64,000 bases of DNA from Batillaria attramentaria (GCA_018292915.2 JACVVK020000053.1:2187501-2251500), one strand, 5' to 3'; shown: positions 13,277 through 25,365, numbered from the stretch's first letter. The notes: generated from the letters alone by a model not told the origin. Numbers and translations: made by a program.

Positions 13277-13452
13277 GAGTCGAACTGACCGGCGTTTGTG
13301 AACTTCAGGCATGATCAAGAAGGCAGTCTGGGCGCCGGTACTCGTGCGCGATCGGGGATAGGGATCTAGACTATGCCGCTCTAAGAATAAATTTACTGAT
13401 TTATTCGGACTTTGGCACGTGATCATGCCTGAAGTTCAAACGCGGGTCAGTT
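13277..13452. repeat. Inverted repeat inside the foldback element
   Basis: Arms of ~38 bp (gaacttcaggcatgatca at about 13299, and its complement at about 13420) surround ~95 bp. This could be a nested MITE or the remnant of an inner terminal repeat. Confidence 0.6.
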
Positions 13453-13494
13453 CTATGATTGGCGAAAGCAGACAAAATTCAGTCGCAACAGACA

Positions 13495-13868
13495 AAAAAT
13501 TTCGCGAAAAATCCGTTTTTTCGCAACAAAACCGCTTCAATCTTTCCGCGAAAAAAAAAAATGTCGCGAAAAAAGAATGGTATGCACTTTTTCTGCAGAA
13601 GTTGGTGTCCGTTTTTTTGGCGGGGAAAAAAAACAAACAAAAAAAACCAACTAGCCAACTCAGTCAGGTTTTCGCGAAAAAACGCCGCCATTTTTTTGTG
13701 TGTGAAAAAATCATCGCCCTGTTTTTTTTCGCGAAAAAACTGACGGGTGCTTTTTCGCGAAAAAACTGCTTTTACTTTTTTCGCGGAAAAACATTTTTTG
13801 CAGAAATACTTTTTTCACGGAAACCTTTTTTTCGCGAAAAAAGGCAGGTTTTTTTCGCGACAAAGTGT
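13495..13868. repeat. Cluster of palindromic TTTTCGCGAAAA motifs
   Basis: About ten copies of ttcgcgaaaa or close variants occur within ~370 bp, separated by A/T-rich filler. No protein is supported despite open frames. Confidence 0.85.
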
Positions 13869-13898
13869 TTGAGAAACGTCTACATAGTAACTGAAAAA

Positions 13899-14041
13899 TG
13901 GGGGCCCAAAGAGACGGGGGCCCAAAGAGCCGGGGGCCCAATGACACGGGGGCCCAATGACACGGGGACCCAATGACACGGGGGCCCAATGACACGGGGG
14001 CCCAATGACACGGGGGCCCAATGACACGGGGGCCCAATGAC
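13899..14041. repeat. 16-bp tandem repeats, right arm of foldback element
   Basis: These are reverse-complement units (cccaatgacacggggg) of the left-arm array. They pair with it to give the foldback structure. Confidence 0.95.
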
Positions 14042-14460
14042 AACGTCCCACTGACTGTATTCGTAGCACAGCTCTCAGTGTAGCTCTGACAAATTTTGTG
14101 TAAACAAAAAACTATTGCCGAGGTAGGAGTGGTTTGCACCTAGGGCCGAATATCTATGAAAGGACTCCGTCAAATTATTCATCATCCCGGCATTTTTGTC
14201 ACGTGAGACAACTGCACATATGACAGGAACTACTGCACTATTATAGCTTTAGAATTAAGAATAACGGAGCTTTTAGATAAACATATTTTTTTCGAGTTTC
14301 TGCGAGAAGCACCGGTCAAAAGACTTCCAATTTTGCGATTTCGTAAGCACAGTTCAAGCTATTCAAGTTCACTTTTCACCAACCCTCTAGATCTTCCAGA
14401 TTTTGTGTAAAAATTAATTCGTTCAGGGATGTCACAAAAGCCACAGGGAAATCACAAGAC

Positions 14461-14542
14461 AGGAAATAATAATAATAATAATAATACGTAGTGTTTTTAT
14501 AGAGAGCTGCTTTCCAAATGCAAAGGACTCGCTGCGCTTGAG

Positions 14543-14607
<65 letters not shown>
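14461..14607. repeat. (AAT)n and (CA)n microsatellites
   Basis: A taa/aat run lies at about 14465-14486, and a CA run of about 32 dinucleotides at 14543-14607. Confidence 0.95.
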
Positions 14608-14608
<1 letters not shown>

Positions 14609-14840
14609 CCAATTGACGTTGACGTTTTCTCTCTCTCTCTCTCTCTCCTAAGATTCTGGATCCCCTATGGTGTAGCGGATCTAATGTCTTCGGTAGGTCT
14701 TACAGATTTGAAAGAAAGAAAAAAAGAAAAAAAAAAAAAAAGCAACGGCAACAACTGATCAGTAACAACAAAATAGTACGAAGTTAGGAGAAACAACTTT
14801 ACGGGATGGGGCCATTCCTTCTTGTTCAGTTCTCATCCTA

Positions 14841-15689
14841 TTTGACCTGCTCCGTGGCGGAAGATTTGCATTTCACGCCGGTTTCGTGTGCATACTGCAC
14901 GTTACACGCCTTTTGTACACACTTAGTGACGTAGTCTTCAGTCTTCAGTTCGTTCGACTGACTGAGCCACACAGTTCAGATCAGTCCGGCCGCTGTCGCG
15001 TACAGTTAGAGCTTAGCTTTATTTACTCCGGACACACACCGTCATCACGTGCGCAGAGACTTACACGCGCGTGCTGCCGAGAACAAGACAGACAGATCTG
15101 GCCATCATAATGGTGTCGTGTTCGTCTATCAGACTGTAGCACGGTCACGGTGAATGATGGGTGTACCGTGCGGGCTATCAGACAAGTTTACTGCCGGCCC
15201 TCGCCAGTCTCTCGGTGCGGGTGGAGTTCCGTCGATGCCGTCAATCTGTCCGGGTCCTCGGAGTCTGACGGAATCTCCACCCACGATTGGTTACATCACC
15301 GAAAGTAGGCGTAAACTCAGCGACTGAAGACGATTGTAAACTTTCCCCGGGCCGCCTACCAAATCGTCTTCCTGTGGCGGGACTCGTGTTCCACCAGGAC
15401 AGGAATCACCAAGCGGAGTCGTGTAAGCCTTTTCTGCACGGAAATTACTTCAGAGTATTGTGAGATTTTCCCGGCCGACCATTGCATACTGAGTACGGCA
15501 CGTGCTTCATTGGCAGCATCCAGCTTGCGAAACACAAACTTACACACACGAAGGGCCACGTGTAGCATTGAGTTCCACTCTTATACCGGCCGTCGTTATG
15601 AAAACACGGGAAATAATCTTCACAGTCTCTCCACCACCACCACCACCTTCCCCTAACCCTAACCACCTCCCCTCCCGTCTACTGCAGTC
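14841..15689. other. unassigned region with a short telomere-like motif
   Basis: No gene is supported. Two adjoining ccctaa units at about 15651-15662 sit next to a ccaccacc tract; this is too short to call an interstitial telomere. Confidence 0.4.
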
Positions 15690-16147
15690 AGTTCTTGCTC
15701 TGTCCCTCTGTACACTGGCTTTGTCTCTGTCCCTCTGTACACTGGCTTTGTCTCTGTCCCTCTGTACACTTTCTCTGTCCCTCTGTACACTGTCTCTGTC
15801 CCTCTGTACACTGTCTCTGTCCCTCTGTACACTGTCTCTGTCCCTCTGTACACTGGCTTTGTCTCTGTCCCTCTGTACACTGTCTCTGTCCCTCTGTACA
15901 CTGGCTTTGTCTCTGTCCCTCTGTACACTGTCTCTGTCCCGCTGTACACTGGCTTTGTCTCTGTCCCTCTGTACACTGGCTTTGTCTCTGTCCCTCTGTA
16001 CACTGGCTTTGTCTCTGTCCCTCTGTACACTGGCTTTGTCTCTGTCCCTCTGTACACTGGCTTTGTCTCTGTCCCTCTGTACACTGGCTTTGTCTCTGTC
16101 CCTCTGTACACTGGCTTTGTCTCTGTCCCTCTGTACACTGGCTTTGT
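15690..16147. repeat. 21/27-bp minisatellite
   Basis: The core tctctgtccctctgtacact is followed either by g (21 bp) or by ggctttg (27 bp), in mixed order. Both lengths are multiples of three, so four overlapping frames stay open. None looks like a protein. Confidence 0.95.
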
Positions 16148-16189
16148 GGGCGTTCATCCAGTCCGGCATGTGCATTAATAATAATGATA

Positions 16190-16630
16190 ACAAAACTAAT
16201 AATAATAATAATCAGTATTGACGGTATAGGCGCTTTACCCAATTTCATGAATAGGCTCAAAGCGCCGCGAATTGAACCCAACACGCACGCTCACGTGAAT
16301 CACATACATTCTCTCACACACTGGACATAAACACATTACAATCACGTGGTGCGAAGGGTCAACTCAGCTATTTAAATTTCAGGATTTAGAATCGTATTTA
16401 ATTTTCAAATTTGGCGAGCTGAACACTTCCAAAGCAGAGGGGGAGGAAGCCGGAGTACCCGGAGAAAACCCCCGACGATCGGCCCCAATGAACGGTGCCA
16501 CATACGAGAAGGAAAAATTCTTTGCCCCGAGTGGGACTCGAACCCCTGACCTCTCGCATTCTCGGTGACCTCTCATCTGTCCGCAGCAGCCAGATCACTC
16601 CATTGTTTTGCTCGAGCAAAACGCCTCGAC
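16190..16630 (-). repeat. tRNA-headed SINE (family 1), near full length
   Basis: Read in reverse it has a B box ggggttcgagtcccac, then cgtatgtggcacc, tccggcttcctccccctctg, cacgtgattgtaatgtg, and ends gggtaaagcgcctatac plus an ATT-rich tail. A forward copy lies at 51413-51826. The head differs from that copy. Confidence 0.85.
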
Positions 16631-16639
16631 TGGTCAAGC

Positions 16640-16925
16640 AATTTTACGTGTGTGTGAGTTTGTGGGTCAAGATGATGTGTTTGTGGTCATTTGTGTTTGA
16701 TTTGCGAGTGATTTGTAATGGTTTGTGCGTGTGTTTTGTGTGTGTGATGTGAGTGATGTGAGCGGTGACTAGTGTGTGATTTGTGCGTGTGTGATGTGGT
16801 GATGTGAGTGATGTTCCATTGTGAGTGACTAGTGTGTTATTTGTGTGTGTGAGTTGTGTGTGTGATATGTGGTGGTGATGATGTGAGTGATATTGTGAGT
16901 GACTAGAGTGTGATCTGTTTGTGTT
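16640..16925. repeat. degenerate GT/GTGATG-rich tract upstream of the first visible exon
   Basis: Imperfect gtgtgtgatgtgagtgatgt repeats run almost to the acceptor. They leave a G/T-rich rather than C/T-rich tract before the splice site. Confidence 0.7.
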
Positions 16926-16929
16926 GCAG

Positions 16930-17012
16930 ACGAAGGTCACCAGATGACGGTGACTGTGCTGCTTGACGGTGAAGAATCCACTATTGAGTTTATCGACCCT
17001 CCAGACCGCAAC
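16930..17012 (+). CDS. RGK: RGK-family small GTPase, internal exon (switch II region)
   Basis: The exon is bounded by an acceptor (gtgttgcag) and a donor (gtgagt). Its first two bases complete a codon from an unseen upstream exon. It then reads 27 codons, including EGHQMTVTVLLDGEEST and EFIDPPDRN, and ends on a codon boundary. In Rad/Gem/Rem proteins this position holds the DGEE strand and the divergent switch II that replaces the Ras DTAGQ motif, and the same is seen here. The frame joins exactly to the exon at 50028. It stands alone between a degenerate GT-rich tract and a 33-kb intron. The assignment rests on the DGEE strand and on frame continuity with the recognisable downstream exons. 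I found no P-loop exon upstream, so the 5' end of the gene is missing from view. Confidence 0.85.
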
Positions 17013-17018
17013 GTGAGT

Positions 17019-18269
17019 ACAACACAGTCACATGTTTCTGTCGTGCAGTTCCACACAAGTACTAGCCATGTTTACACCCACCTCCCTCCCTCCTACCCGA
17101 AAAAAAGAAAGAAGAAAGAATAAATAATGAAGAAAGAAGGAACAATAAAAGAAAGAAAACAACAAACCAAAACAGAAAACAAAGGCATAGAAAACAACAA
17201 CAAGAAACAAAAACACACCAAAACAAACAAAACTTGACAAAAACCAATCGACACAAAACAACAACATCCAAAAGCCTGTTGTTGCTTGCGGAGGGGTAGA
17301 GAGGCAGGTGGGAATGGAGGGTGGAAGGGTGGGGGGGCAGGTGGGGGTGGAGGGTGGCGGGGTATTGATCATCCCGTACACCTGTTCAGCGTCAGTGACC
17401 TTCAGGCTGCTGCCTCCCTAACAGACGTGCCGGCCTGTTGGTCTTGAAATAGCCTACCCCCCCCCCCCCCCCGTCCCCTTTCGAACCCCCCTCCATGCAC
17501 TGGAAGAAACTGCAAAGTGCAGCCCTCATAAATTTCCAGGATTGAGTCATACCACGAATCACGCGCAGCAGTGTAAAGGGTCGGACTTTTAACGGCGCTG
17601 TTTTGCTAAAGTAAAACTGGATGTTTGTCTGTTTGAGCTCAAGTCTTGCCAGAGTCAGTGCACGAGAGGTAACGCTAATGTTTCATTGTCAGCGGGCCGA
17701 TAAATTCCAGGGCCAAATCCCAAAAGGGACGACTTGGTTGAAATTAGGAGTTTCCATAGAGTTGGGTAGGTGGCCGGGTGGGTTGGGTGGTGTTCGGTGA
17801 TTGTAGAGTTGTTTTGCACTCACTTACCTAATGGAACTAAGTACCAATCACTTTGTGCTGATTATGGACAGTAATGAGGAAAGACACATTCCCGGCAACA
17901 AGTCGGTGCCGCACGCCGGCCCGCAACACTGTCAGTCACGTCAAGGAAACTGATCTCGTTTGTTTCTCTGAAAAAAGCCACCACCACCACCAACAAACAA
18001 ACAAACAAAAAGTGAAAAAAACGACATTGAAGGACATTGAACGATGTATTTCAACACTCAAAACCACGGACTGCTTGGCCCGACGCTTTTTGGATTTTGC
18101 CAATTACGTATTCTTTAGTGAAACTGGTTTCCCGTAGGTCAGTACAGGAAAGGTGTAGCAACACTTTGGGAGGGGAAGCTACACAACCAGCAAAACCACC
18201 AACACCTGTATACTGCGTTGCACGCTGTCACAGTGCAGGGTGTTCACGTGTACGGCAGACTGAGGTCAA
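17019..18269. other. intron sequence, A- and C-rich simple tracts
   Basis: An aaagaaag/aacaaa-rich stretch occupies about 17098-17275 and a C run about 17458-17472. Nothing else is recognised. Confidence 0.45.
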
Positions 18270-20757
18270 CGACTTGAGACATGTACCCATACAATTACAA
18301 CACACGGCTTGAGATATGTGCCGATACAATTACAGCACGCGGCCTGACATATGTGCCGATACAATTACAACACGAGGCTTGAGATATGTGCCGATAGAAT
18401 TACAACACGCGGCTTGAGATATGTGCCGATACAATTACAGCACGCGGCCTGAGATATGTGCCGATACAATTACAGCACGCGGCCTGAGATATGTGCCGAT
18501 ACAATTACAGCACGCGGCCTGAGATATGTGCCGATACAATTACAGCACGCGGCCTGAGATATGTGCCGATACAATTACAGCCCGCGGCCTGAGATATGTG
18601 CCGATACAATTACAGCCCGCGGCCTGAGATATGTGCCGATACAATTACAGCCCGCGGCCTGAGATATGTGCCGATACAATTACAGCCCGCGGCTTGAGAT
18701 ATGTGCCGATACAATTACAGCCCGCGGCCTGACATATGTGCCGATACAATTACAGCCCGCGGCTTGAGATATGTGCCGATACAATTACAGCCCGCGGCCT
18801 GACATATGTGCCGATACAATTACAGCCCGGCCCGCGGCTTGAGATATGTGCCGATACAATTACAGCCCGCGGCCTGAGATATGTGCCGATACAATTACAG
18901 CCCGCGGCCTGAGATATGTGCCGATACAATTACAGCCCGCGGCCTGAGATATGTGCCGATACAATTACAGCACGCGGCCTGAGATATGTGCCGATACAAT
19001 TACAGCACGCGGCCGGAGATATGTGCCGATACAATTACAGCACGCGGCCTGAGATATGTGCCGATACAATTACAGCACGCGGCCTGAGATATGTGCCGAT
19101 ACAATTACAGCACGCGGCCTGACATATGTGGCGATACAATTACAGCACGCGGCCTGAGATATGTGCCGATACAATTACAGCCCGCGGCCTGAGATATGTG
19201 CCGATACAATTACAGCCCGCGGCCTGACATATGTGCCGATACAATTACAGCCCGCGGCCTGAGATATGTGCCGATAGAATTACAGCCCGCGGCTTGAGAT
19301 ATGTGCCGATACAATTACAGCCCGCGGCTTGAGATATGTGCCGATACAATTACAGCCCGCGGCTGGAGATATGTGCCGATACAATTACAGCCCGCGGCCT
19401 GAGATATGTGCCGATAGAATTACAGCCTGCGGCTTGAGATATGTGCCGATAGAATTACAGCCCGCGGCTTGCGATATGTGCCGATAGAATTACAGCCCGC
19501 GGCTTGCGATATGTGCCGATAGAATTACAGCCCGCGGCTTGCGATATGTGCCGATAGAATTACAGCCCGCGGCTTGAGATATGTACCGATAGAATTACAG
19601 CCCGCGGCTTGCGATATGTGCCGATAGAATTACAGCCCGCGGCTTGCGATATGTGCCGATAGAATTACAGCCCGCGGCTTGCGATATGTGCCGATAGAAT
19701 TACAGCCCGCGGCTTGCGATATGTGCCGATAGAATTACAGCCCGCGGCTTGCGATATGTGCCGATAGAATTACAGCCCGCGGCTTGCGATATGTGCCGAT
19801 AGAATTACAGCCCGCGGCTTGCGATATGTGCCGATAGAATTACAGCCCGCGGCTTGCGATATGTGCCGATAGAATTACAGCCCGCGGCTTGCGATATGTG
19901 CCGATAGAATTACAGCCCGCGGCTTGCGATATGTGCCGATAGAATTACAGCCCGCGGCTTGCGATATGTGCCGATAGAATTACAGCCCGCGGCTTGCGAT
20001 ATGTGCCGATAGAATTACAGCCCGCGGCTTGCGATATGTGCCGATAGAATTACAGCCCGCGGCTTGCGATATGTGCCGATAGAATTACAGCCCGCGGCTT
20101 GCGATATGTGCCGATAGAATTACAGCCCGCGGCTTGCGATATGTGCCGATAGAATTACAGCCCGCGGCTTGCGATATGTGCCGATAGAATTACAGCCCGC
20201 GGCTTGCGATATGTGCCGATAGAATTACAGCCCGCGGCTTGAGGTATGTGCCGATAGAATTACAGCCCGCGGCTTGCGATATGTGCCGATAGAATTACAG
20301 CCCGCGGCTTGCGATATGTGCCGATAGAATTACAGCCCGCGGCTTGCGATATGTGCCGATAGAATTACAGCCCGCGGCTTGCGATATGTGCCGATAGAAT
20401 TACAGCCCGCGGCTTGCGATATGTGCCGATAGAATTACAGCCCGCGGCTTGCGATATGTGCCGATAGAATTACAGCCCGCGGCTTGCGATATGTACCGAT
20501 AGAATTACAGCCCGCGGCTTGCGATATGTGCCGATAGAATTACAGCCCGCGGCTTGCGATATGTGCCGATAGAATTACAGCCCGCGGCTTGCGATATGTG
20601 CCGATAGAATTACAGCCCGCGGCTTGAGATATGTGCCGATAGAATTACAGCCCGCGGCTTGAGATATGTGCCGATAGAATTACAGCCCGCGGCCTGAGAT
20701 ATGTGCCGATAGAATTACAGCCCGCGGCTTGAGATATGTGCCGATAGAATTACAGCA
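18270..20757. repeat. 35-bp satellite, about 71 copies, two sub-blocks
   Basis: The unit is gagatatgtgccgatacaat followed by tacagcccgcggcct. The first half (to ~19250) carries gatacaat and ggcctgag. The second half (~19430-20620) is almost uniform gatagaat and ggcttgcg. The last few units return to gagat. Confidence 0.97.
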
Positions 20758-21557
20758 CAGGACTAACTGAACTGAAACAGTCATTGCCTTGTCGTCAGTG
20801 AAAGTTTCCTGTCAGTAGAGAGTATGGCTCCAGTTATCCCCCCCCCCTCCCCACCGCCTTCACCTCCACCACCGCTGTGTGTGATAGAGGGAAAAAAACA
20901 GATAACTGGAACAAAGACTGTATTTCTCATGGATTGTTTGTCTCCCATCCAGCAATGTCGGGTGTGGAGATATAAACTACTTACTCTCCAGTCGCTCTCT
21001 CTGTCTCTCTGCTGGCCACCTGCACAGTTGAGAACTTAGCCCGGCTAAAACATTATCCCTAGGCTCCCTAGGCAGCGTACAGGCCACCTCAGCTTTGAGT
21101 AGGATTAATGGTGTGAACTGTGTAGCCATGTTACGTAGGTCCGGTCAGTATATATAACCGGGTGGTCCTGGTATCATGTCGTGGGAACATCATTACTCTA
21201 CGAACTGAATGAACTGTACGGTTGTTCACACCACAAGTAGTGGTGATACTGACGAGAATGACGTCAATCTGCATCACGCCAGTGTTTTACAATTAGAAGT
21301 TTCGTCATCACCGATAACACTGTTATAGTCGGTTTGAATCTCGAAATAAAAATCATCAGTCAGAAATTGATCTCTGCACTCGCACATCAGTGACACGAAT
21401 GTTCACTTAAGATTCTTGAGGTTACTTATGCTCCGGCATCGCCTGCACCATCTGACGACCATTCGGCTTCCTTGTTCTGGCCAGCTATGCCAGCTGTCTA
21501 GTGGGGCCCGGCATGCAGGCCATTCAGTGTGCGACGTCTAAACAATTAAAGCAACCC
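20758..21557. other. intron sequence without recognisable features
   Basis: A C-rich tract lies near 20838-20873. I see no coding or structured repeat signal. Confidence 0.4.
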
Positions 21558-22160
21558 CCACTGCCTTACACGGGGATAGTTTTCGCACTATCCTATCGAG
21601 TATCGGCCGTTAATCCGTTCCGATAGTCATCCGCTAGTCTATCCATCCCTGCGGACAGCCCCCTATCCGCTATATATCCGCGATAGAACAGGCTTCTAAA
21701 TCAAGTTTCTATCCACTGGTCGCTAGTCTAGCATTCAGCGACCAGTCAACAGTAGGGTGGTCACGTGAGTCGTGACGTATTCAAGATGGCCGAGAAGATG
21801 GACGACTGTGCCACAGCGGCAAGGTTTCTCGAGCTAGTGAGAGAAAATCCAAGCATATGGGATACGAAGGACGAAACTACACGGTTCGTCTTCTTCGGTA
21901 AGAACAGCGACAGCGGCCGCAATCACTTCCAAATCTTCTTCTGAATCATCTAAACTGTAGTCCGCCATGGGAGCCGCCATTTTATCTTCAAGGGAGAGTA
22001 GTCTCGCGTGACTTTCCATATATATGGTAAACGCGTACTACAGGGCTATCGCTCAACTGTCGACGTGTATTGCGTACGGCGAGAGACCCTCCACCAGTCG
22101 GCTAGATGACAGTCCACAGGACAGGGATAGGGCGACATCTAGGAACGTGTAGGACCAGCT
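21558..22160. mobile_element. PIF/Harbinger-like deletion derivative, copy 1
   Basis: It is about 88-90% similar to 25560-26158. On + (from atggccgagaag at 21786) it encodes an apparent MADF/Myb-like N-terminus (FLELVRENPSIWDTKD, then a stop). On - it encodes an opening like a transposase N-terminus (MAAPMADYSLDDSEEDLE). Such two-gene content fits Harbinger elements whose middle has been lost. TTA follows the right end, but the left flank (ccc) does not match, so the TSD is eroded. Confidence 0.75.
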
Positions 22161-22480
22161 TTAGCTAATCGTTGTCCAGTAACCTAGTACGCCACTTTCA
22201 GACGTCACGCCTTCCCTTATCACCTCGAACACAGTCTGCAGATCTCAGGAAGTCAGAAGACATATTTAGCGTGTGACCGCTATCTCGTTGACTGACGGTT
22301 GGGTCAAATCTGTAAAAAAAAAAAAAAAAAAAAAAAAGCCCGGCATTACGTTGAGGTGATAGTGAAAAAAAAGGACGGCACGTGAACCCCAAACGTTTTG
22401 TCGGTAGATCAGGTGCTAACAAGGCCACACAAAGGTCAAATGTTGAAGGTTGGGTGTTGTGTCCCTTAAATTGCAAAAAG
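22161..22480. other. intron sequence with an A run
   Basis: A poly-A run of about 23 lies near 22314-22337. Nothing else is recognised. Confidence 0.4.
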
Positions 22481-23425
22481 TAACCATGTATTTAATAGTT
22501 GTGTGAAAGTAGAAGGCGGCTCATAATGGTAAACTGTAGAAGTAGAGGGTCGCTCATGACGGTAAACTGTACAAGTAGAAGGCCGCTCATGCCGGTAAAG
22601 TGTTGAAGTTGAAGGCCGCTCACGGTGGTAAACTTTGGAAGTAGTAGGCCGCTCACCGTCGGTTGTAAACTTTAGAAGTAGAAGACCGCTCATGACGGTA
22701 AACTGTAGAAGTAGAAGGCAGTTTATGATGGTAAACTGTAGAAGTAGAAAGCAGCTTATGATGGTAAACTGTAGAAGTAGAAGGCAGCTTATGATGGTAA
22801 ACTGTAGAAGTAGAAAGCCGCTCATGACCTGTAGAAGTAGAAGGCAGTTTATGATGGTAAACTGTAGAAGTAGAAGGCCGCTCATGACGGTAAACTGTAG
22901 AAGTAGAAGGCCGCTCATGACGGTAAACTGTAGAAGTAGAAGGTCGCTCATGACGGTAAGCTGCAGAAGTAGAAGGCAGCTCATGACGGTAAACTGTAGA
23001 AGTAGAAGGCCGCTCATGACGCTAAGCTGCAGAAGTAGAAGGCAGCTCATGACGGTAAACTGTAGAAGTAGAAGGCAGCTTATGATGGTAAACTGTAGAA
23101 GTAGAAGGCAGTTTATGATGGTAAACTGTAGAAGTAGAAGGCAGCTTATGATGGTAAACTGTAGAAGTAGAAGGCAGCTTATGATGGTAAACTGTAGAAG
23201 TAGAAGGCAGTTTATGATGGTAAACTGTAGAAGTAGAAGGCAGCTTATGATGGTAAACTGTAGAAGTAGAAGGCAGCTTATGATGGTAAACTGTAGAAGT
23301 AGAAGGCAGCTTATGATGGTAAACTGTAGAAGTAGAAGGCAGCTTATGATGGTAAACTGTAGAAGTAGAAAGCCGCTCATGATCGTGACCTGTAGGGGTA
23401 GAAGGCCACTCACTCAGGGCGGGAA
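22481..23425. repeat. 33-bp minisatellite, about 28 copies
   Basis: The unit is gtagaagtagaaggcagctt followed by atgatggtaaact. At 11 codons it gives ~300-codon frames on both strands, which are artefacts. Two variant classes alternate: ccgctcatgacgg and cagcttatgatgg. Confidence 0.96.
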
Positions 23426-23658
23426 ACGACTTCCCTTCGTAAATATGGCGGAGGTGGCGCGCACAGGCGACAGATCTTGTTGCTTTGATTTACATCGCTT
23501 CGATCCCGGCGCCCAAAATAACCTTCGGAGGAAGAAGTGGCTACATGTATATATATAATGCAGGAGTCAGGCTATAGTTCTTGTAGTATAGGTTAGTTCT
23601 TGTGTTTGCAGATTTTGCTTTGTAGGAATTCTCTCTCAAGTACCCTCTCTTTCTCTCT

Positions 23659-23659
23659 C

Positions 23660-23712
<53 letters not shown>

Positions 23713-23789
23713 ACGGTGTGTGTGTGTGTGCACGGTGTGTGTGTGTGTGTGTGTGTGCACGGTGTGTGTGTGTGTGTGTGTGTGTGTGT
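23659..23789. repeat. (GT)n microsatellite with gcacggt interruptions
   Basis: GT runs are broken three times by gcacggt, at about 23710, 23730 and 23757. Confidence 0.97.
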
Positions 23790-24107
23790 CAGCGCTTGTA
23801 TTTCAATGATTATTCCGCCTGTTTGTGGTTTATTGTCCGAGAGATAACCTCCAACCCCCTCCCCTCAGCCCCCTGATCCCCGTGGGCCAAAATGCATAAA
23901 CTAGGCAGACAAAATCTAACGGTGGAAGATACGGCCAAACCCTCTCACCCACCCTTCATTTGCAAGCTGCTGTCCTCCGACGCATAATAATTCGTCATCT
24001 CTGCTGCATGACGTCCTCCCCGGTCCCATCGGGAGGGGGGGGAGGGGCTGTTCCAAAAGTCTGAGGGGCGGCTGCAGCTGGTCGTTTGGTTTGAATTGGA
24101 AATTAAT

Positions 24108-24245
24108 GTAATGTTGGAAGGTAGTGGTGGCAAAGTGCTCGTGGGAAAGTAATGTTGGGAAAGTGCTGTTGGGAAAGTTGTGTCGGGAAAGGCTTGTTGG
24201 GAAAGTTGTGTCGGGAAAGGCTTGTTGGGAAAGTAATGTGAGGAT
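24108..24245. repeat. degenerate short tandem (gggaaagt family)
   Basis: About eight copies of gttgggaaag or gtcgggaaag with variable spacers (15-31 bp). Confidence 0.7.
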
Positions 24246-24654
24246 AGATGGGGCCACGTGATCGGCTGAAGCCTGCAGGCTGAGGCGCGATCAGCGGAGA
24301 TAAGATGCCGCCTTTGGTTTCTGATTCTAATTAACACGCGACGACGGCGCCACACTAACGCAGCCTCTGACGTCATAAGGCAGAATAGTGATGGGCGTAG
24401 AATGAATGAATATCTCACTAACTGATTCTCCTGACGTCTTAAGGCGGAATGAATGTAGAGTGAATGAATATCTCTGAAGCCAGTAAAGTTACAGACAGAA
24501 ACAGGAGACCAGGGTGTGTGTGTGTGTTGCAGTATGGTGAACCTTGTCTCAGTTGTCGGCCTTTTCCCTGTGTGTTGCCATGAGACTGTGGTTCGCAATA
24601 AACGTCCAATTACTAATTGATTATTATTACTATTAATAATAACTAGTCCGAATA

Positions 24655-25165
24655 CCAGCTACCTCAGAATAACGTCCCATTAACTGGAAGAACTAGCTCG
24701 AGTAACGTCCCATTAACTAGTACCGAATAGTACCAATAAGCTCGGAGTAAAATCCCATTAACTAGTAGGACTAGATCAGAGAAAAGTCCATTAACTAGTA
24801 GGACTAGCTTAGAGTAAAGTCCCATTAACTAACTCTGAGTAAAGTCCCATTAACTAGTAGGACTAGCTTAGAGTAAAGTCCCATTAACTAACTGAGTAAA
24901 GTCCCATTAACTAGTAGGACTAGCTTAGAGTAAAGTCCCATTAACTAACTGGGAGTAAAGTTCCATTAAGTAACTGCGAGTAAAGTCCCATTAACTAGTA
25001 GGACTAACCTAGAGTAAAGTCCCATTAACTAACTCTGAGTAAAGTCCCATTAACTAGTAGAACTAGCTTAGAGTAAAGTCCCATTAACTAACTCTGAGTA
25101 AAGTCCCATTAACTAACTCTGAGTAAAGTCCCATTAACTAGTAGGACTAGCTCAGAGTACAGTCC
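24655..25165. repeat. 34/25-bp minisatellite
   Basis: The unit gagtaaagtcccattaacta is followed by gtaggactagctta (34 bp) or by actct (25 bp). The two lengths alternate irregularly. Confidence 0.93.
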
Positions 25166-25195
25166 CGATGGAAATGGCGAAGCTGACTTACTTGT

Positions 25196-25365
25196 AGCCA
25201 CCTCCAGCATCCCAGTAAGTTAATTGTTCTCACCTCATGTACCTCCAGCATCCAGGTAAGTTAATTGTTCTCACCTCATGTACCTCCAGCATCCCGGTAA
25301 GTTAATTGTTCTCATCTCATGTACCTCCAGCATCCCAGTAAGTTAATTGTTCTCACCTCATGTAA
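25196..25365. repeat. 41-bp tandem repeat, four copies
   Basis: The unit is acctccagcatcccagtaag followed by ttaattgttctcacctcatgt. Spacing is regular. Confidence 0.9.

Larger units (their letters stand above)
12769..14049. mobile_element. Foldback DNA transposon with satellite-filled arms, 8-bp TSD
   Basis: It is flanked by actgactg on both sides (12761-12768 and 14050-14057). Related copies at 45310 and 46365 show the empty site with one actgact. Termini are inverted: ggggttttgtctttgagccc on the left, gggacgttgtcattgggccc on the right read in reverse. The arms carry 16-bp tandem units and then share atttttcagtta and tgtagacgttt inward. The interior encodes no recognisable transposase. The 8-bp duplication fits hAT or P-like superfamilies, but the termini do not let me choose. 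Confidence 0.85.
12530..14840 (+). mobile_element. GAGAAACAAC-terminus repeat, copy 1 (split by a foldback element)
   Basis: Segments match other copies at 44790-49650: tcgcccattta, ttcatccaattatactgact, gtattcgtagcacagct, attgccgaggtag, cggtcaaaagacttcc, gatcttccagattttgtg, and the end gagaaacaactttacgggat near 14790. The family appears to be a ~2-kb non-coding DNA element with terminal gagaaacaacttta inverted repeats. This copy is interrupted at 12769-14049. The left limit is approximate. Confidence 0.65.

Noticed and set aside
15651..15662. Interstitial telomere (CCCTAA)n
   Set aside because: Only two units, within C-rich text; chance is likely.
22466..23558. Leucine-rich (- strand) and arginine-rich (+ strand) ~310-codon frames
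   Set aside because: Both are the 33-bp minisatellite; neither has a non-repeat domain.
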